A DNA stretch of 64,000 nucleotides from Panulirus ornatus (taxonomy: Eukaryota; Arthropoda; Malacostraca; Decapoda; Palinuridae): NCBI RefSeq assembly GCF_036320965.1, contig NC_092234.1, positions 41,977,532 through 42,041,531 on the forward strand, given 5' to 3'. The position numbers and the translations under genes are program-made. The notes under the pieces were generated by a model. It saw nothing but the letters and a program-made list of their open reading frames with translations, did no database searches and was not told where the DNA came from. Shown here one piece after another: positions 39,241 through 51,600 of this stretch; position 1 is the first letter of the stretch, and each line of letters starts with the position of its first letter.

Positions 39241-39400
39241 CTTGTCGCTGTCTCCCGCGTTTGCGAGGTAGCGCAAGGAAACAGACGAAAGAAATGGCCC
39301 AACCCACCCCCAGACACATGTATATACATACACGTCCGCACACGCAAATATACATACCCATACATCTCAATGTACACATATATATACACACACAGACTTA
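39236..39400 (-). mobile_element. RTE-like LINE 3' tail (subfamily I)
   Basis: Matches the 3' untranslated tails at 36.8 and 42.1 kb: GGGCCATTTCTTTCGTCTGT, the CGCTACCTCGCAAACGCGGG module, then GAGACAGCGACAAG. The coding region is absent. This is either a severely truncated copy or the remnant end of an element split by the next one. Confidence 0.7.
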
Positions 39401-39439
39401 TATACACATGCACACAATTCACAGTCTGCCTTTATTCAT

Positions 39440-40212
39440 TCCCATCGCCACCTCGCCACACATGGAATAACATCCCCCTCCCCCCTCATGCGTGCGAGGT
39501 AGCGCTAGGAAAAGACAACAGAGGCCCCATTCGTTCACACTCAGTCTCTAGCTGTCATGCAATAATGCCCGAAACCACAGCTCCCTTTCCACATCCAGAC
39601 CTCACAGACCTTTCCATGGTTTACCAAAGACGTTTCACATGCCCTGGTTCAGTCCATTGACAGCACGTCGACCCCGGTATTCCACATTGTTCCAATTCAC
39701 TATTCCTTGCACGCCTCTCACCCTCCCGTATGTTCAGGCCCCGATCGCTCAAAATCTTTTTCACTCCATCCTTCCACCTCCAATTTGGTCTCCCACTTCT
39801 CCTCATTCCCTCCACCTCTGACACATATATCCTCTTTGTCAACCTTTCCTCACTCATTCTCTCAATATGTCCAAACCATTTCAATACACCCTCTTCTGCT
39901 CCCTCAACCACACTATTCACACACATCTCTCTTAACCTTTCATTACTTGATCAAACCATCTCGCGCCACATATTGTCCTCAAACATTTCATTTCCAACAC
40001 ATCCACCCTCCTCCGTACAACCCTATCTATAGCCCGTGCCTCGCAACCATAAAACATTGTTGGAACTACTATTCCTTCAAACATACCCATTTTTGCCCTA
40101 CCAGATAACGTTCCCTCCTTCCACATATTCTTCATCGCTCCCAGAGCCTTCGCCCCCTCTACCACCCTGTGAAACACTTCCGCGTCCATGGTTCCATTCG
40201 CTGCTAAGTCCA
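39440..40212 (-). pseudogene. RTE-like LINE copy 2 (subfamily II), 5'-truncated
   Basis: Minus-strand frames 40,213-39,932 and 39,926-39,621 hold the C-terminal part of the reverse-transcriptase protein (LAANGTMDAEV..., then WFGHIERMSEERLTKRIYVS), interrupted by a frameshift near 39,930. The long 3' tail (CTGTGGTTTCGGGCATTATT-like) differs from subfamily I but ends in the same core (CGCTACCTCGCACGCATG). The 5' break at about 40,212 falls abruptly into unique sequence. Confidence 0.8.
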
Positions 40213-40802
40213 TATAGTGTCACGTGGGAAGGATGTACTGCGGGATCAAAGTACAGCCAAGAAGTTCTAAGTTGGTAAACATTCGTATGCGTAAACAAAA
40301 TCACTTTATTCTTTAAACTCCTATTTCATTAAAATGATATATTCTGTGTTGACGACTTGTTCAAGAAACCATAATGTAGAAAATGGATGGGTATGACAAT
40401 TTTTAATATTCCGTTTTCTTTAACAGTACAGTCTACTATTCCCGTTTTCTGTTGTAAGAAAGTTGCCATTAGGCTCTGTTCCAATCTTAGTACATTAAGC
40501 TGATGAGCAAACATGTCTCAACACTGCATATTTTCTGAGCATTACCATTACAAATGAGACTTAATAATAAACATTAAGTTCAGTTCCTCAGTATAGATAA
40601 ATATAATATTTAGAATATGATAATTTGACATGGTGAAGGAGTTGATGGTTTGGAAGGGACAGGAGAATACTATGCAAGGGGAAAGTATATATAGCATATA
40701 TAAACCTTATATAGGATATATATACACCCTAGCCAGGGACCTCTCCTTATGTCATCAGGACGAAAAGGTCAAGATAATAGGAGGAAAACAGGTCCTAATG
40801 TA
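40213..40802. other. unassigned AT-rich stretch
   Basis: No gene or element recognised. Confidence 0.35.
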
Positions 40803-40803
40803 A

Positions 40804-41306
40804 TTAATGAACATTCCCTGATCATACGGGGACTTATAGATACTTGTAGAACATTCCCTGATCATACGGGGACTTATAGATACTTGTAGAACATTCCCTG
40901 ATCATACGGGGACTTATAGATACTTGTAGAACATTCCCTGATCATACGGGGACTTATAGATACTTGTAGAACATTCCCTGATCATACGGGGACTTATAGA
41001 TACTTGTAGAACATTCCCTGATCATACGGGGACTTATAGATACTTGTAGAACATTCCCTGATCATACGGGGACTTATAGATACTTGTAGAACATTCCCTG
41101 ATCATACGGGGACTTATAGATACTTGTAGAACATTCCCTGATCATACGGGGACTTATGGATACTTGTAGAACATTCCCTGATCATACGAGGACTTATAGA
41201 TACTTGTAGAACATTCCCTGATCATACGGGGACTTATAGATACTTGTAGAACATTCCCTGACCATATGGGGACTTATAGATACTTGTACAACATTCCCTG
41301 ATCATA
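40804..41306. repeat. 40-bp minisatellite, about 12.5 near-perfect copies
   Basis: Unit GAACATTCCCTGATCATACG plus GGGACTTATAGATACTTGTA. Only a few point changes appear, mostly in the last four copies. Each unit holds a TGATCA palindrome. There are no spacers, so it is not a CRISPR array. Confidence 0.98.
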
Positions 41307-42018
41307 ACGTATGAAGTTTTCTAAAACATGAGCCGTCTGTGTCGACCATATTGTGACCAACACATACAGTGCTCAGTTATATGGGTCTGGCAATTCGTTT
41401 GTGTTCGGTGACTGACTGAGGGAGGGTCAGAAAACACGAAGAACAAGAACACCACAGTGTTCTCTCCTGGGTAATGTACAGAGGTGGTGTAGCGTAGGAT
41501 TGTGGCACTGTGAGAGGCTTGGCTGGGCAGGAGCCCCGCGGTGCTGCTGAAGGTGCAGGAGGCGAGCCAGGCGTCCTCCCGCGGGAGGGTGTAGCTGCTG
41601 ACTCTCTTCTGAGGAGAGGGAGTTGGGGGTGACCCGCGGTCCCTCGCACTGCAGGACGCCGCTGGACGTGGGAACTGGCAGTTGGTGATGTCCTACGGGA
41701 GTCCTGCCGAAGGAGGGAGAACCTGTGCCACGAAGGTCGAAAGTTGCCTACTCTGACCTTAACGTCTTTTTACGTTGTATGACTAAGGTCAGCTCAGCCA
41801 GCGATTGGGCGACCAGCCTTCCCTAAGGATAGGGTAGGTCACGGCACAGGCTGCTGTTCACAGGCAGAGGTCAAGTCAACTGCATTATCCAATAAACACA
41901 ACGGCAGGGGGCGGTGTCCGGTGTGTGACGTCATCACTACGGATATGAAATGACATTTGTGCCGGATACAATGTGTCTCGTGGTCCTTTGTCTTCTGTAA
42001 GCATTATCTAAACATTAG
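41307..42018. other. unassigned stretch
   Basis: No exon or mobile element recognised. GC-rich from about 41,500 to 41,900. Confidence 0.35.
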
Positions 42019-42036
42019 ATTATAATAATAATATTA

Positions 42037-42088
<52 letters not shown>

Positions 42089-42108
42089 TTTTTTTTTTTT
42101 TTTTTTTT
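42019..42108. repeat. (AAT)n plus poly-T
   Basis: About 22 AAT-type trinucleotides followed by about 22 T, which is the A-tail of the adjacent minus-strand LINE. Confidence 0.95.
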
Positions 42109-43656
42109 GCTTTGTCGCTGTCTCCCGCGTTTGCGAGGTAGCGCAAGGAAACAGACGAAAGAAATGGCCCAACCCACCCCCATACACATGTATATACATA
42201 CGTCCACACACGCAAATATACATACCTACACAGCTTTCCATGGTTTACCCCAGACGCTTCACATGCCTTGATTCAATCCACTGACAGCACGTCAACCCCG
42301 GTATACCACATCGATCCAATTCACTCTATTCCTTGCCCTCCTTTCACCCTCCTGCATGTTCAGGCCCCGATCACTCAAAATCTTTTTCACTCCATCTTTC
42401 CACCTCCAATTTGGTCTTCCACTTCTCCTCGTTCCCTCCACCTCCGACACATATATCCTCTTGGTCAATCTTTCCTCACTCATTCTCTCCATGTGCCCAA
42501 ACCATTTCAAAACACCCTCTTCTGCTCAAACATTGTCCTCAAACATCTCATTTCCAGCACATCCATCCTCCTGCGCACAACTCTATCCATAGCCCACTCC
42601 TCGCAACCATACAACATTGTTGGAACCACTATTCCTTCAAACACCCATTTTTGCTTTCCGAGATAATGTTCTCGACTTCCACACATTCTTCAAGGCTCCC
42701 AGGATTTTCGCCCCCTCCCCCACCCTATGATCCACTTCCGCTTCCATGGTTCCATCCGCTACCAGATCCACTCCCAGATATCTAAAACACTTTACTTCCT
42801 CCAGTTTTTCTCCATTCAAACTTACCTCCCAATTGACTTGACCCTCAACCCTACTGTACCTAATAACCTTGCTCTTATTCACATTTACTCTTAACTTTCT
42901 TCTTTCACACACTTTACCAAACTCAGTCACCAGCTTCTGCAGTTTCTCACATGAATCAGCCACCAGCGCTGTATCATCAGCGAACAACAACTGACTCACT
43001 TCCCAAGCTCTCTCATCCCCAACAGACTTCATACTTGCCCCTCTTTCCAAAACTCTTGCATTCACCTCCCTAACAACCCCATCCATAAACAAATTAAACA
43101 ACCATGGAGACATCACACATCCCTGCCGCAAACCTACATTCACTGAGAACCAATCACTTTCCTCTCTTCCTACACGTACACATGCCTTACATCCTCGATA
43201 AAAACTTTTCACTGCTTCTAACAACTTGCCTCCCACACCATATATTCTTAATACCTTCCACAGAGCATCTCTATCAACTCTATCATATGCCTTCTCCAGA
43301 TCCATAAATGCTACATACAAATCCATTTGCTTTTCTAAGTATTTCTCACATACATTCTTCAAAGCAAACACCTGATCCACACATCCTCTACCACTTCTAA
43401 AACCACACTGCTCTTCCCCAATCTGATGCTCTGTACATGCCTTCACCCTCTCAATCAATACCCTTCCATATAATTTACCAGGAATACTCAACAAACTTAT
43501 ACCTCTGTAATTTGAGCACTCACTCTTATCCCCTTTGCCTTTGTACAATGGCACTATGCACGCATTCCGCCAATCCTCAGGCACCTCACCATGAGTCATA
43601 CAAACATTAAATAACCTTACCAACCAGTCAATAATACAGTCACCCCCTTTTTTAAT
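42109..43656 (-). pseudogene. RTE-like LINE copy 3, 5'-truncated, internally deleted
   Basis: Nearly identical by eye to copy 1 over the shared part. The minus-strand frame from the (AAT)n junction runs through IKKGGDCIIDWLVRLFNVCM, the catalytic FADD (42,973-42,984) and the thumb region. A 2-bp loss near 42,643 then breaks the frame, and a deletion of roughly 90 bp near 42,525 removes the YGCEAW...WFDRV segment. The C-terminal WFGHMERMSEERLTKRIYVS block resumes at 42,292-42,510. The 5' end is replaced by a microsatellite seeded at the LINE's own TTTTTTAATAA. Confidence 0.87.
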
Positions 43657-43690
43657 AATGATAATGATAATAATAACAACAACAACAACA

Positions 43691-43776
<86 letters not shown>

Positions 43777-43797
43777 CATTATTATTATTATTATCGG
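43657..43797. repeat. (AAT)n/(ATT)n palindromic microsatellite
   Basis: AAT trinucleotides switch to ATT at about 43,736, giving two complementary arms of roughly 40 bp with almost no loop. This sequence could extrude as a cruciform or hairpin. Confidence 0.93.
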
Positions 43798-43829
43798 GAT
43801 CTTCCGTCCGTTTGACTGGTGAAATAAAC

Positions 43830-44005
43830 CCCCATGACCTTCCTTATATCATAACCTCCTCCCCATGACCTTCTCCATGTTATAACCCCCTCCCTATGAC
43901 CTTCTCCATGTTATAACCCCCTCCTCATGACCTCCATATTATAACCCCCTCCTCATGACCTCCATGTTATAACTCCCTCCTCGTGACCTCCATGTTATAA
44001 CATGC
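43830..44005. repeat. ~29-bp minisatellite, about 5 copies
   Basis: Units contain ATAACCCCCTCCCCATGACC and TTCTCCATGTT. Later copies have lost a few bases. Confidence 0.85.
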
Positions 44006-44174
44006 CATGACCCCCTTCACCCTCGACCTTGACACCAGTTGATCGAGCCATGTGGGAGGCAAAGAGTGGACACCCCCGTTCTACCACATTAGCTGGGGGT
44101 CAACTTGGCCATGACGTCCGGTATGGCTGTCACGTATGACGATGCATGCTCATGATATGTGCTAACCCGCTAGC

Positions 44175-44232
<58 letters not shown>
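44175..44232. repeat. (CA)n microsatellite
   Basis: About 29 CA dinucleotides directly upstream of a Jockey-like 3' end. Confidence 0.97.
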
Positions 44233-44236
<4 letters not shown>

Positions 44237-44237
44237 G

Positions 44238-44480
44238 GTTACTGTGTGGCCATCGGCAACTCAAGGGTGGGCCGTTTTGATACCTGCTTCTTTCCCTACA
44301 CGTCCAAACTTTGGAACTCCTCATCTTTTCATGTCCTTCCCAGTAGATATGACCTGGCACATTTCACAAGACAGGTTTTTCACTTTCTCCAAAATTCGTA
44401 AATATTTTCACGTGTTTTCCTTTTCCCGTTTCATAATTATCTGTTTATTTCAACTAGGTCTTGGCTCTGTGTGGCCTTAT
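44238..44480 (+). mobile_element. Jockey-like LINE 3' end
   Basis: The plus strand encodes VAIGNSRVGRFDTCFFPYTS, then KLWNSSSFHVLP and YDLAHFTRQVFHF, the usual C-terminal block of crustacean Jockey-like ORF2 (NSRVGRFDxCFFPxTxxLWNxLP). A tail containing CTTGGCTCTGTGTGGCCTTA follows. A second copy of the same block lies near 55.7 kb. Confidence 0.75.
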
Positions 44481-45527
44481 ATCCGTGACTGGAGCCTTCA
44501 ACGTGAACAAACACTACTTTCGAAATATGCATTTGTGTACCAATCAAAATTTTACCTGTGGATCTACAGATGATATTCAGTTTGATTTCGACATGTAATG
44601 TAGCATCTGGTTCGTGACTCATCCATATCCATGCTAGACACCAGCCTGCAGTAGGGTCTACGCGGGACAACATGGCGCCCTATGCAGCGTCCACCTAGTT
44701 TTCCACCAAATGTGAGTCACTGCTTAGAATATGTTATTGTTTAACATTTGTTAATAAATATGTCAACGTCACAGGTTTTACTACATATCATGGATCCACG
44801 TGATGTTAAAGGAGATATGCACTTTTCATCAGAATGCAAGTTGAATTTTTATAGGATTGTAATTACAAAATCGACACATTTTTATATTTTTTATCAGTGG
44901 CATGAACAGTTACATAAGAGTAGAACAGATTATTAATCTAGAACACAGGCGTCCTCTTTCATAAAAAATCCGTAAATATTATGCATATATTTCATTAATA
45001 TGATCTTACAGTTATCAAAGTAAGGGAACAGGACACGAGGAAGATTTAGCTGGCCAGAATTTCAACTGACGACACACCCTTTAATATTTGTGAGTTTGAA
45101 TTGTTAGGTCATGAGTAGAAGACTTTGTTTACTACTTTTACCGTTGTGTCATTTTTGTACGCAATTAATAGTACTTATCGTAAAACAAATGATGTAATCA
45201 ATACTTTACGGGGAAAAAATAAGCATGGAGTTAAAGAATGATTTGACGAACGGTAAAACGACTGACGTGAAATATGGTATCCGGATTCTTGTAGCTTCAA
45301 CCTGTACGAACGCAAGTCAGATGTCAACACACCACGATGGCCAGTAGGAACTGCAGGAAGTAACGACGAGCAGTAACTACCTCTATTCACATCAGAAACT
45401 GTCTCCCCAGTTGGGCAGATGTTCAGATATCTTTACGTTTCTCAGTTCCGAATAACTTTTTATTTACAATTTGTTATAACAACAATGTCTTCATGACAAA
45501 ATCGGTATAGGAGTAAAGTCGTGAATA
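44481..45527. other. upstream region of the M6PR-like gene
   Basis: AT-rich. A TCAGT initiator-like motif lies at 45,442-45,446, 82 bp before the ATG. No TATA box was confidently seen. An in-frame TGA at 45,522-45,524 shows the frame does not extend upstream of the ATG. Confidence 0.4.
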
Positions 45528-45676
45528 ATGTCCAAGTTTCGTGTTAGTTTGGTTGTGTTGGGTGTGGCTGCCGGAGTGCTGGCCCACACCCAGATGTCTT
45601 CGTGCAGGTACCAATTTGATAATGGCTCTGAGATTAACCTCATGAAGGTAGCCGCCTCGCCCCTCGATGCTCCGAG
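45528..45676 (+). CDS. M6PR-like exon 1
   Basis: Encodes the signal peptide and the first luminal Cys (SSCRYQF). The start is fixed by an in-frame TGA at 45,522-45,524. The donor is CCGAG|GTAAGT, and the exon ends in phase 2. Confidence 0.85.
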
Positions 45677-48600
45677 GTAAGTCCTGTGTGACTCGTGGTG
45701 TCCCCAGGATGGGTTGGGTAGCTTATCAAGCTAAGGTTGTGTTGAGCTTGTGGTTACACACCGGGATGTGTGGGCTGTTTCATCTTTCTGATGGAGGTCG
45801 CAAAACAAAATGATGAAATATGAAATACAGAAAAAAAACTTTCAATAAAAAAAAAAATGTCATTGGTTGTATAGGTATTACTGATGTATATTACAAACAA
45901 TATTACATTTGGATTTCTTCTTTTCAGGAGAGCCCAGTGGGAAGTATCATAATTGGTTTTACCTGTTGTATTCAGTTTACTGCTCCAATCTTACCTCTTA
46001 TTATTTCCTTGCTTGAGATCGATTAAGTGATTGAGAATAAAGGGTAAAGGTTTAGTATCCCGAAGGGTTAAGGAATAATGGACGATTCTTGGTAATTTAT
46101 CAATTTAGCTTTACATCTATGATTACAGATATGCCTGTGAAGGGTGATGTTGTATTGTGTATTGTATGATATTAGAATTTTGTAGTGAATTATATTAATT
46201 AAGGTGACAATTGTATATCTGTGAAAATATTGTGTTAAAGTAGAAGTAGGTAATACGATTGTAATTATCAACAAAACTTCAGAAAACCTCACCTAACCTT
46301 CTAGCAGTCAAAATTTATAATTTTCAATTATGTGTTCAAAAGATTTTTAGTTACACATGAAGATGCATTGCTAACTTCGCATGATGTAAACAGATGACTC
46401 GGTGCAATCCCCAGCAGCATACAAATTTAATCGCGGTAGGTTTCTGGTATTATTCTAGTTATTTGGTGGGGGTCGATGAGACTTTTATAGGTTCTTTTGA
46501 TATTTTACAAGTGTATTATCTACTTTTGCATTAATTGATTTTATATTTTCCTTGATACATAACCCTTGTAAATATTAAAACTATCTATAAAATGTGGAAT
46601 ATTTTCGGAAATTATCATAACAGGATCATAGAGAAACATGTACCAAAAATGACATGAAAGAATGTAAACAGAAAACCTCTAGTGGAACAAAAGTATGTAG
46701 AGTTGGGAAGAACAGCCATTAATGGTGGCAACATTTCAAGGAAAATAGCAATCACCAAAGTTTATGATTATAACCAGGCTCTATTCTTATTTAAAAAAAA
46801 TATTTCTTTTCAGGTTTAAAGACTACCCAGCTAGAAACAAGACTGATAAAAGTTTATATTCCTACAATCCGTGTTACTCTTATGTTTACCCTCCTGATGG
46901 CCAACGGATGTCATGCAGTAAAAATGTTGCTGTAAGTCATTCATTCACTATGTCATTAGAATAGGGCTATTGAGTGTTTAGAGTTATTGTATCTTAAAAA
47001 ACTGAGTTTCACCCTTGAAAATTATTAAAATATTGTACGCTTTCAGTTAGGAGCGTTCAACAAATGGTTAAAAAAATGTCAAGAATTTTTGGAATTCAAG
47101 TCGATAACGTTAATGTTGTATGATTCTCTAATTCTCATGAAAAATCCTAGAGTAGATCCATTATCAGTGACATGAGGTTTTGGCTACATCAGATGTCAGC
47201 TCTAAAATGTTTTCAGACTTTCTGTTCAACAGCATTTATTTTTATTATAATGAGCAGCTCAGGCCATAGTGACTTAACCAGAATTACATTTATTTTGGTT
47301 ATTAATGAGCAGTTCTTGCCATAGTGTGCATATAGTTTGACAGGATTTTTAGGAAGCCTAACCCTGTGATGGAAAAGATCTAACATTGGGCATTTTAACT
47401 GCAAGGGAGTTGACTTGCTCCCTTCATCTTAGGACCTGAATAATTTTTTCAGCTTTTCCCATAGCTATATTATTAGCTTATATGTTATGTATGTCAAATG
47501 TAGTAACAAGGCAAACAATGCTGTGATTTTGTTAAATTTTGGTTAAACTCACAAACATTTTGTAAGTATGATGAAATGTTAGAGGAATAGAGAAAGAAAG
47601 AAATATGACAATAAACTAAACTTTGATGATATAGATTATAGATTTTCAGCTGCCCTCTTTGTGTTTTCATATACAACCAATTCACAGCATTGCAGCAGTG
47701 TTTGATTAGCATTCCAGGATTCCCTCATGTGATATATAGTAGGTATTTCATCTGTTTAGAAGACACTGTTAATGTATACAGTAAGAAATAACCTGTGTTT
47801 CACAAAGGATCGGAGAATTAACAAACAAAATCATCCATAGGTGTGTCAGAGTAGTGCACAAGGTTATATCAACATTGGAACTCAACAGTCTGCTACTTTT
47901 AAATTCAGTAATGCAACTCAGAAATGGATAGTTTCGTACTACAATGCAAATGGTGACACGTAAGTATTATGCAAACTGTTGAGGTTTCTGTTTATTTGCC
48001 CCTTTTGTGTGCTTTATATTCCAATTTGCAGTTTGAAGTAGAATGACTGTAGTGAATCTCTCCCTTATAACATGGTCAATATGTCTATTTATTCATTATG
48101 ACCCTCATCCATTTGCCTACCTCATAGATTGCTCTATTGCTTTACTATGGCCTGCTGTTTGTTGTTTTCTCCTCCTAAAGAGGTGCATTCTTTTTACGTT
48201 TACATATCCATTGTTTTTTATGTTTATGATACGTTCTGGTTATTTGGTTAAAGCCTGGTGAACTACTGACAAGACAGCTTGTTGGCATACAAAGAATGAA
48301 GAAAGCTTGTGTGGATCAGTAAAGGGAAATGATCCCTGTCTTTTGTGCCAAATGTCTACACTCACCCCATCTGTGAACTATACTTAGATTCACTGTTTGT
48401 TCTCACACGGGTTTAGGTTTTGTTTTCATTTACTGATTGTTAATGCATTATACAGACTTTCTTTCCTTGTGTTTTGATCTCATTACAAACTTTTACATAC
48501 TTTTAAGCTAATTTACACATAAACCACAACAGCAAATGAAAATGATCCATCTTCCTATAATGCCACAAGCTCTGGACTTGCAAGCTTTACAAATTTGGTT

Positions 48601-51600
48601 CTTTCATTTTTGATGTTGCACATTCTTTGCTTGGGACACCAATACTGTGTTCTATGAAGTGTATTGATTCAATGTTTATATTTCCCTGCTGGAATAGGTT
48701 ATCCTGTCATCTCATTGTTATCATTTTATAGACTTTATTTAATTGATTTTTAAGTTATTACAGACTTTTAGGTGATTTGTGCATAACTAATGTACTATTG
48801 CCAAAAAAGTAACTGAAATGTAGGGTTTGATGAGTTTCAAAATGAACAGTACAACCCCTGTTGTTTGGGCACCTTTGCACCAGTAGGGTTGCTGCAGCTG
48901 TTTAAAATTGTGGTAGCTTATAATGACACAATACAGGATATTTCAATGACATCATATTCATAACAGTGCCATTGATTATTCAACATGGTAACTTTTGCAA
49001 TTATAGTTCTCTATGCCTCAGCAGCAGAAATACACCTTTATCAGTAGGACAAAGACATGGGACAAAATTGATCCCACCCCTTAGAAATTTGGGATACAAA
49101 GAGAGGCTAAAACAGTTGGATCTCTTCTCCCTTAAAAAACATAGACTTCGTGGTGACTTAATCCAAGTGTTCAAAATTCTGAACAAGTTCGATAAAGAAA
49201 ACCACGATCATCTTTTTTTGAAATACAAGCAAATGCTATTATTAGGACAAATGGAATAAAATTCAAAACTAAAAGATGTAGTACAGACATGGGAAAATGC
49301 TTCTTTTCCTATAGGTGTGTTGAACACTGGAATAAGTTACCATCAGACACAGTAAATGCTAAAACTATAAATACATTCAAAAGTTATTTAGACAAATATT
49401 TTATAAAACGTATAAACGCCATTGGTAATGTGACACTAGAAGGCTATTATGCAGCAGCTGGGAGTCAGTGATAGCTTAAAAAACTACCGAGCAAAATTGA
49501 ATTTTTTTAAGGTATATCTTATAGTTATATCTTATTTTTTTCTTTTTTCAGACAACCCAGTCATGGGCCAATCATGTTGTCTGTCTTTCTCATGTAAACT
49601 TTATAGGTTTTTAATTTTTGATTCAATGCCCAACATGTGGGTACTGGGAGGATGGATATGCAACTGCAGAGTTTAGATGGATACATGCAGGGGTTGATGG
49701 GAAGCTCACTGACGTGAGCCTGGGTTGTTTCACGGGGGAAAAGACTTCCCACACAACTAACATTGTAGTCATGCTGTGGTCATCAGTAATGCCTTGTAGG
49801 CATGGGAACCCCCTCGTAGCCCAGATGGACAACAGCTGACATTAGAGTTGGCAGCATTCATGCCCCGACACTTGAACAGTGGTGTGGACATGGGAGGTAG
49901 TTACACTAAATATTAATGTAATAGATGAGATGCCATTACTCTTTCCCTTACCTATTATCATAATCATATTACTACCTTTATACCTAATAAATATGTCAGT
50001 ACCAAATTCTACTTAAGGGTACAGTCAACATATACATTTTCTCCTTATGTTATGCAGAGGAACATTTTAGCATCATCTTGCACAAAGTTTACTGTATGTG
50101 TCTAACCTGGATTATGCCTTCCCACGATCATTCCCAGTTATATAACCATATGAATATGATTCATATATAAGATGTTGATATCAACCAGCAGGAAGTGTCT
50201 TACATACATCATGGCAACCGTTGTAGCATGCACGGCTACGAACTTCACTCTGGGTCCTCTAGCATTTCCCAAAAAATTTATGACCAATGCATCTTCTGTT
50301 CTATCTATCTATATCTATGATGCCTGTTCCCACCTCAAGGTGGTGGCCACAGCAGTAGTCTCCTTAACTTGTGAACTCCAGTCCCACTTCGTATCCTTCT
50401 GTGCCTAACCCTTAACAGGCCACAGGCAGAGGGCAACTCTAGTGCAGTGCTTGCAGGGGTTCCTACCTAATGCTCTTCCTGACTCTGTGTACCTAAAGCT
50501 CCTGCTTAATATTCCTACACACTACTTCTACCTAATGTTCCTGCCTAATTGTTCTTATCTACTGCTTCTATCTATTGCTCCTACCATTTCGCTAAAAGGT
50601 AGGGTTGGTGCATAGTGCTCACCTCAGAAAAATATAGTTACAAAGAATGAGCTGTGTGGTTTAAGTGTTGTCAAGTGTTATGAATGACAAGGAGAGATTG
50701 TATGTTTTTGGACAGACTGCCAGTAGTCCAGTTTAGGTGAGGTAGAAAGAAAACACAGCTGACTGGGTCATTGGAGTGCAACTTAACCACTAAAGTGCTG
50801 GCTCAATACTCAGTTGTCACTGACCCTCCCAACACCAACAAAGGTAGTACTCGTAATTTACCTCCCAGGTTGTTGGCTGCCTACCAACTACTGCTTACCT
50901 ACCTACTTACCGATATGTCCTATTATCATGAATGATATTTTTCAGATACTTTTTGAGTGATAGTACATACAGAAAAGCACCTATGAGTACCTGACATGAG
51001 GTTGCATGAGGTGTTACCATGTAGTACTCACCAGGTATCTTGCTTAGTTCACAATTTGCAGCCATATGTTGTTCATAATTGCCCATTTTAGATTGATCAT
51101 GTATATGCTTAAGCTGACAATTCAATAATCTTTCGAAGGTGTCATTGCTACAGTACTGTACAGTATTAGCTGTCTTCCTCACTCACAACCCTATCCTCAT
51201 TTATTCTCATATTTTACCATTCTACATTCAGTCTTTCCTGGTATCTCTTCACATAAGCCTTTTTTCCATGCTCACTCACTTTCACCACCCTCTTCCCACT
51301 CATATCATTTCCTCTCTTCCTAAAGCCTTTATAAACATTTATCCTTGCCTCCACCAAGTAATGATCAGACTTACCACCAGCTGCTTGTCGTAGCACATTC
51401 ACATCCAAGAGTCTCTTCTTCACAAGCCTTTCAGTTAATATATAATTCATTAATTCCTTCTTTCTGTCATCTGAACTCTTCCACAAGTAGTTACACATAT
51501 CCCTATTTTTATACCTGGTATTCCCAACCACTAGCTCTTTTTTAGTTGAGGATTCTACAAGCTATTTACCATTTTCATTCACATTACAGGGTACCCCATT

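Noticed and set aside
40804..41306. CRISPR-like array
   Set aside because: Units are contiguous 40-bp tandem repeats with no unique spacers and no cas genes, in a eukaryotic context.
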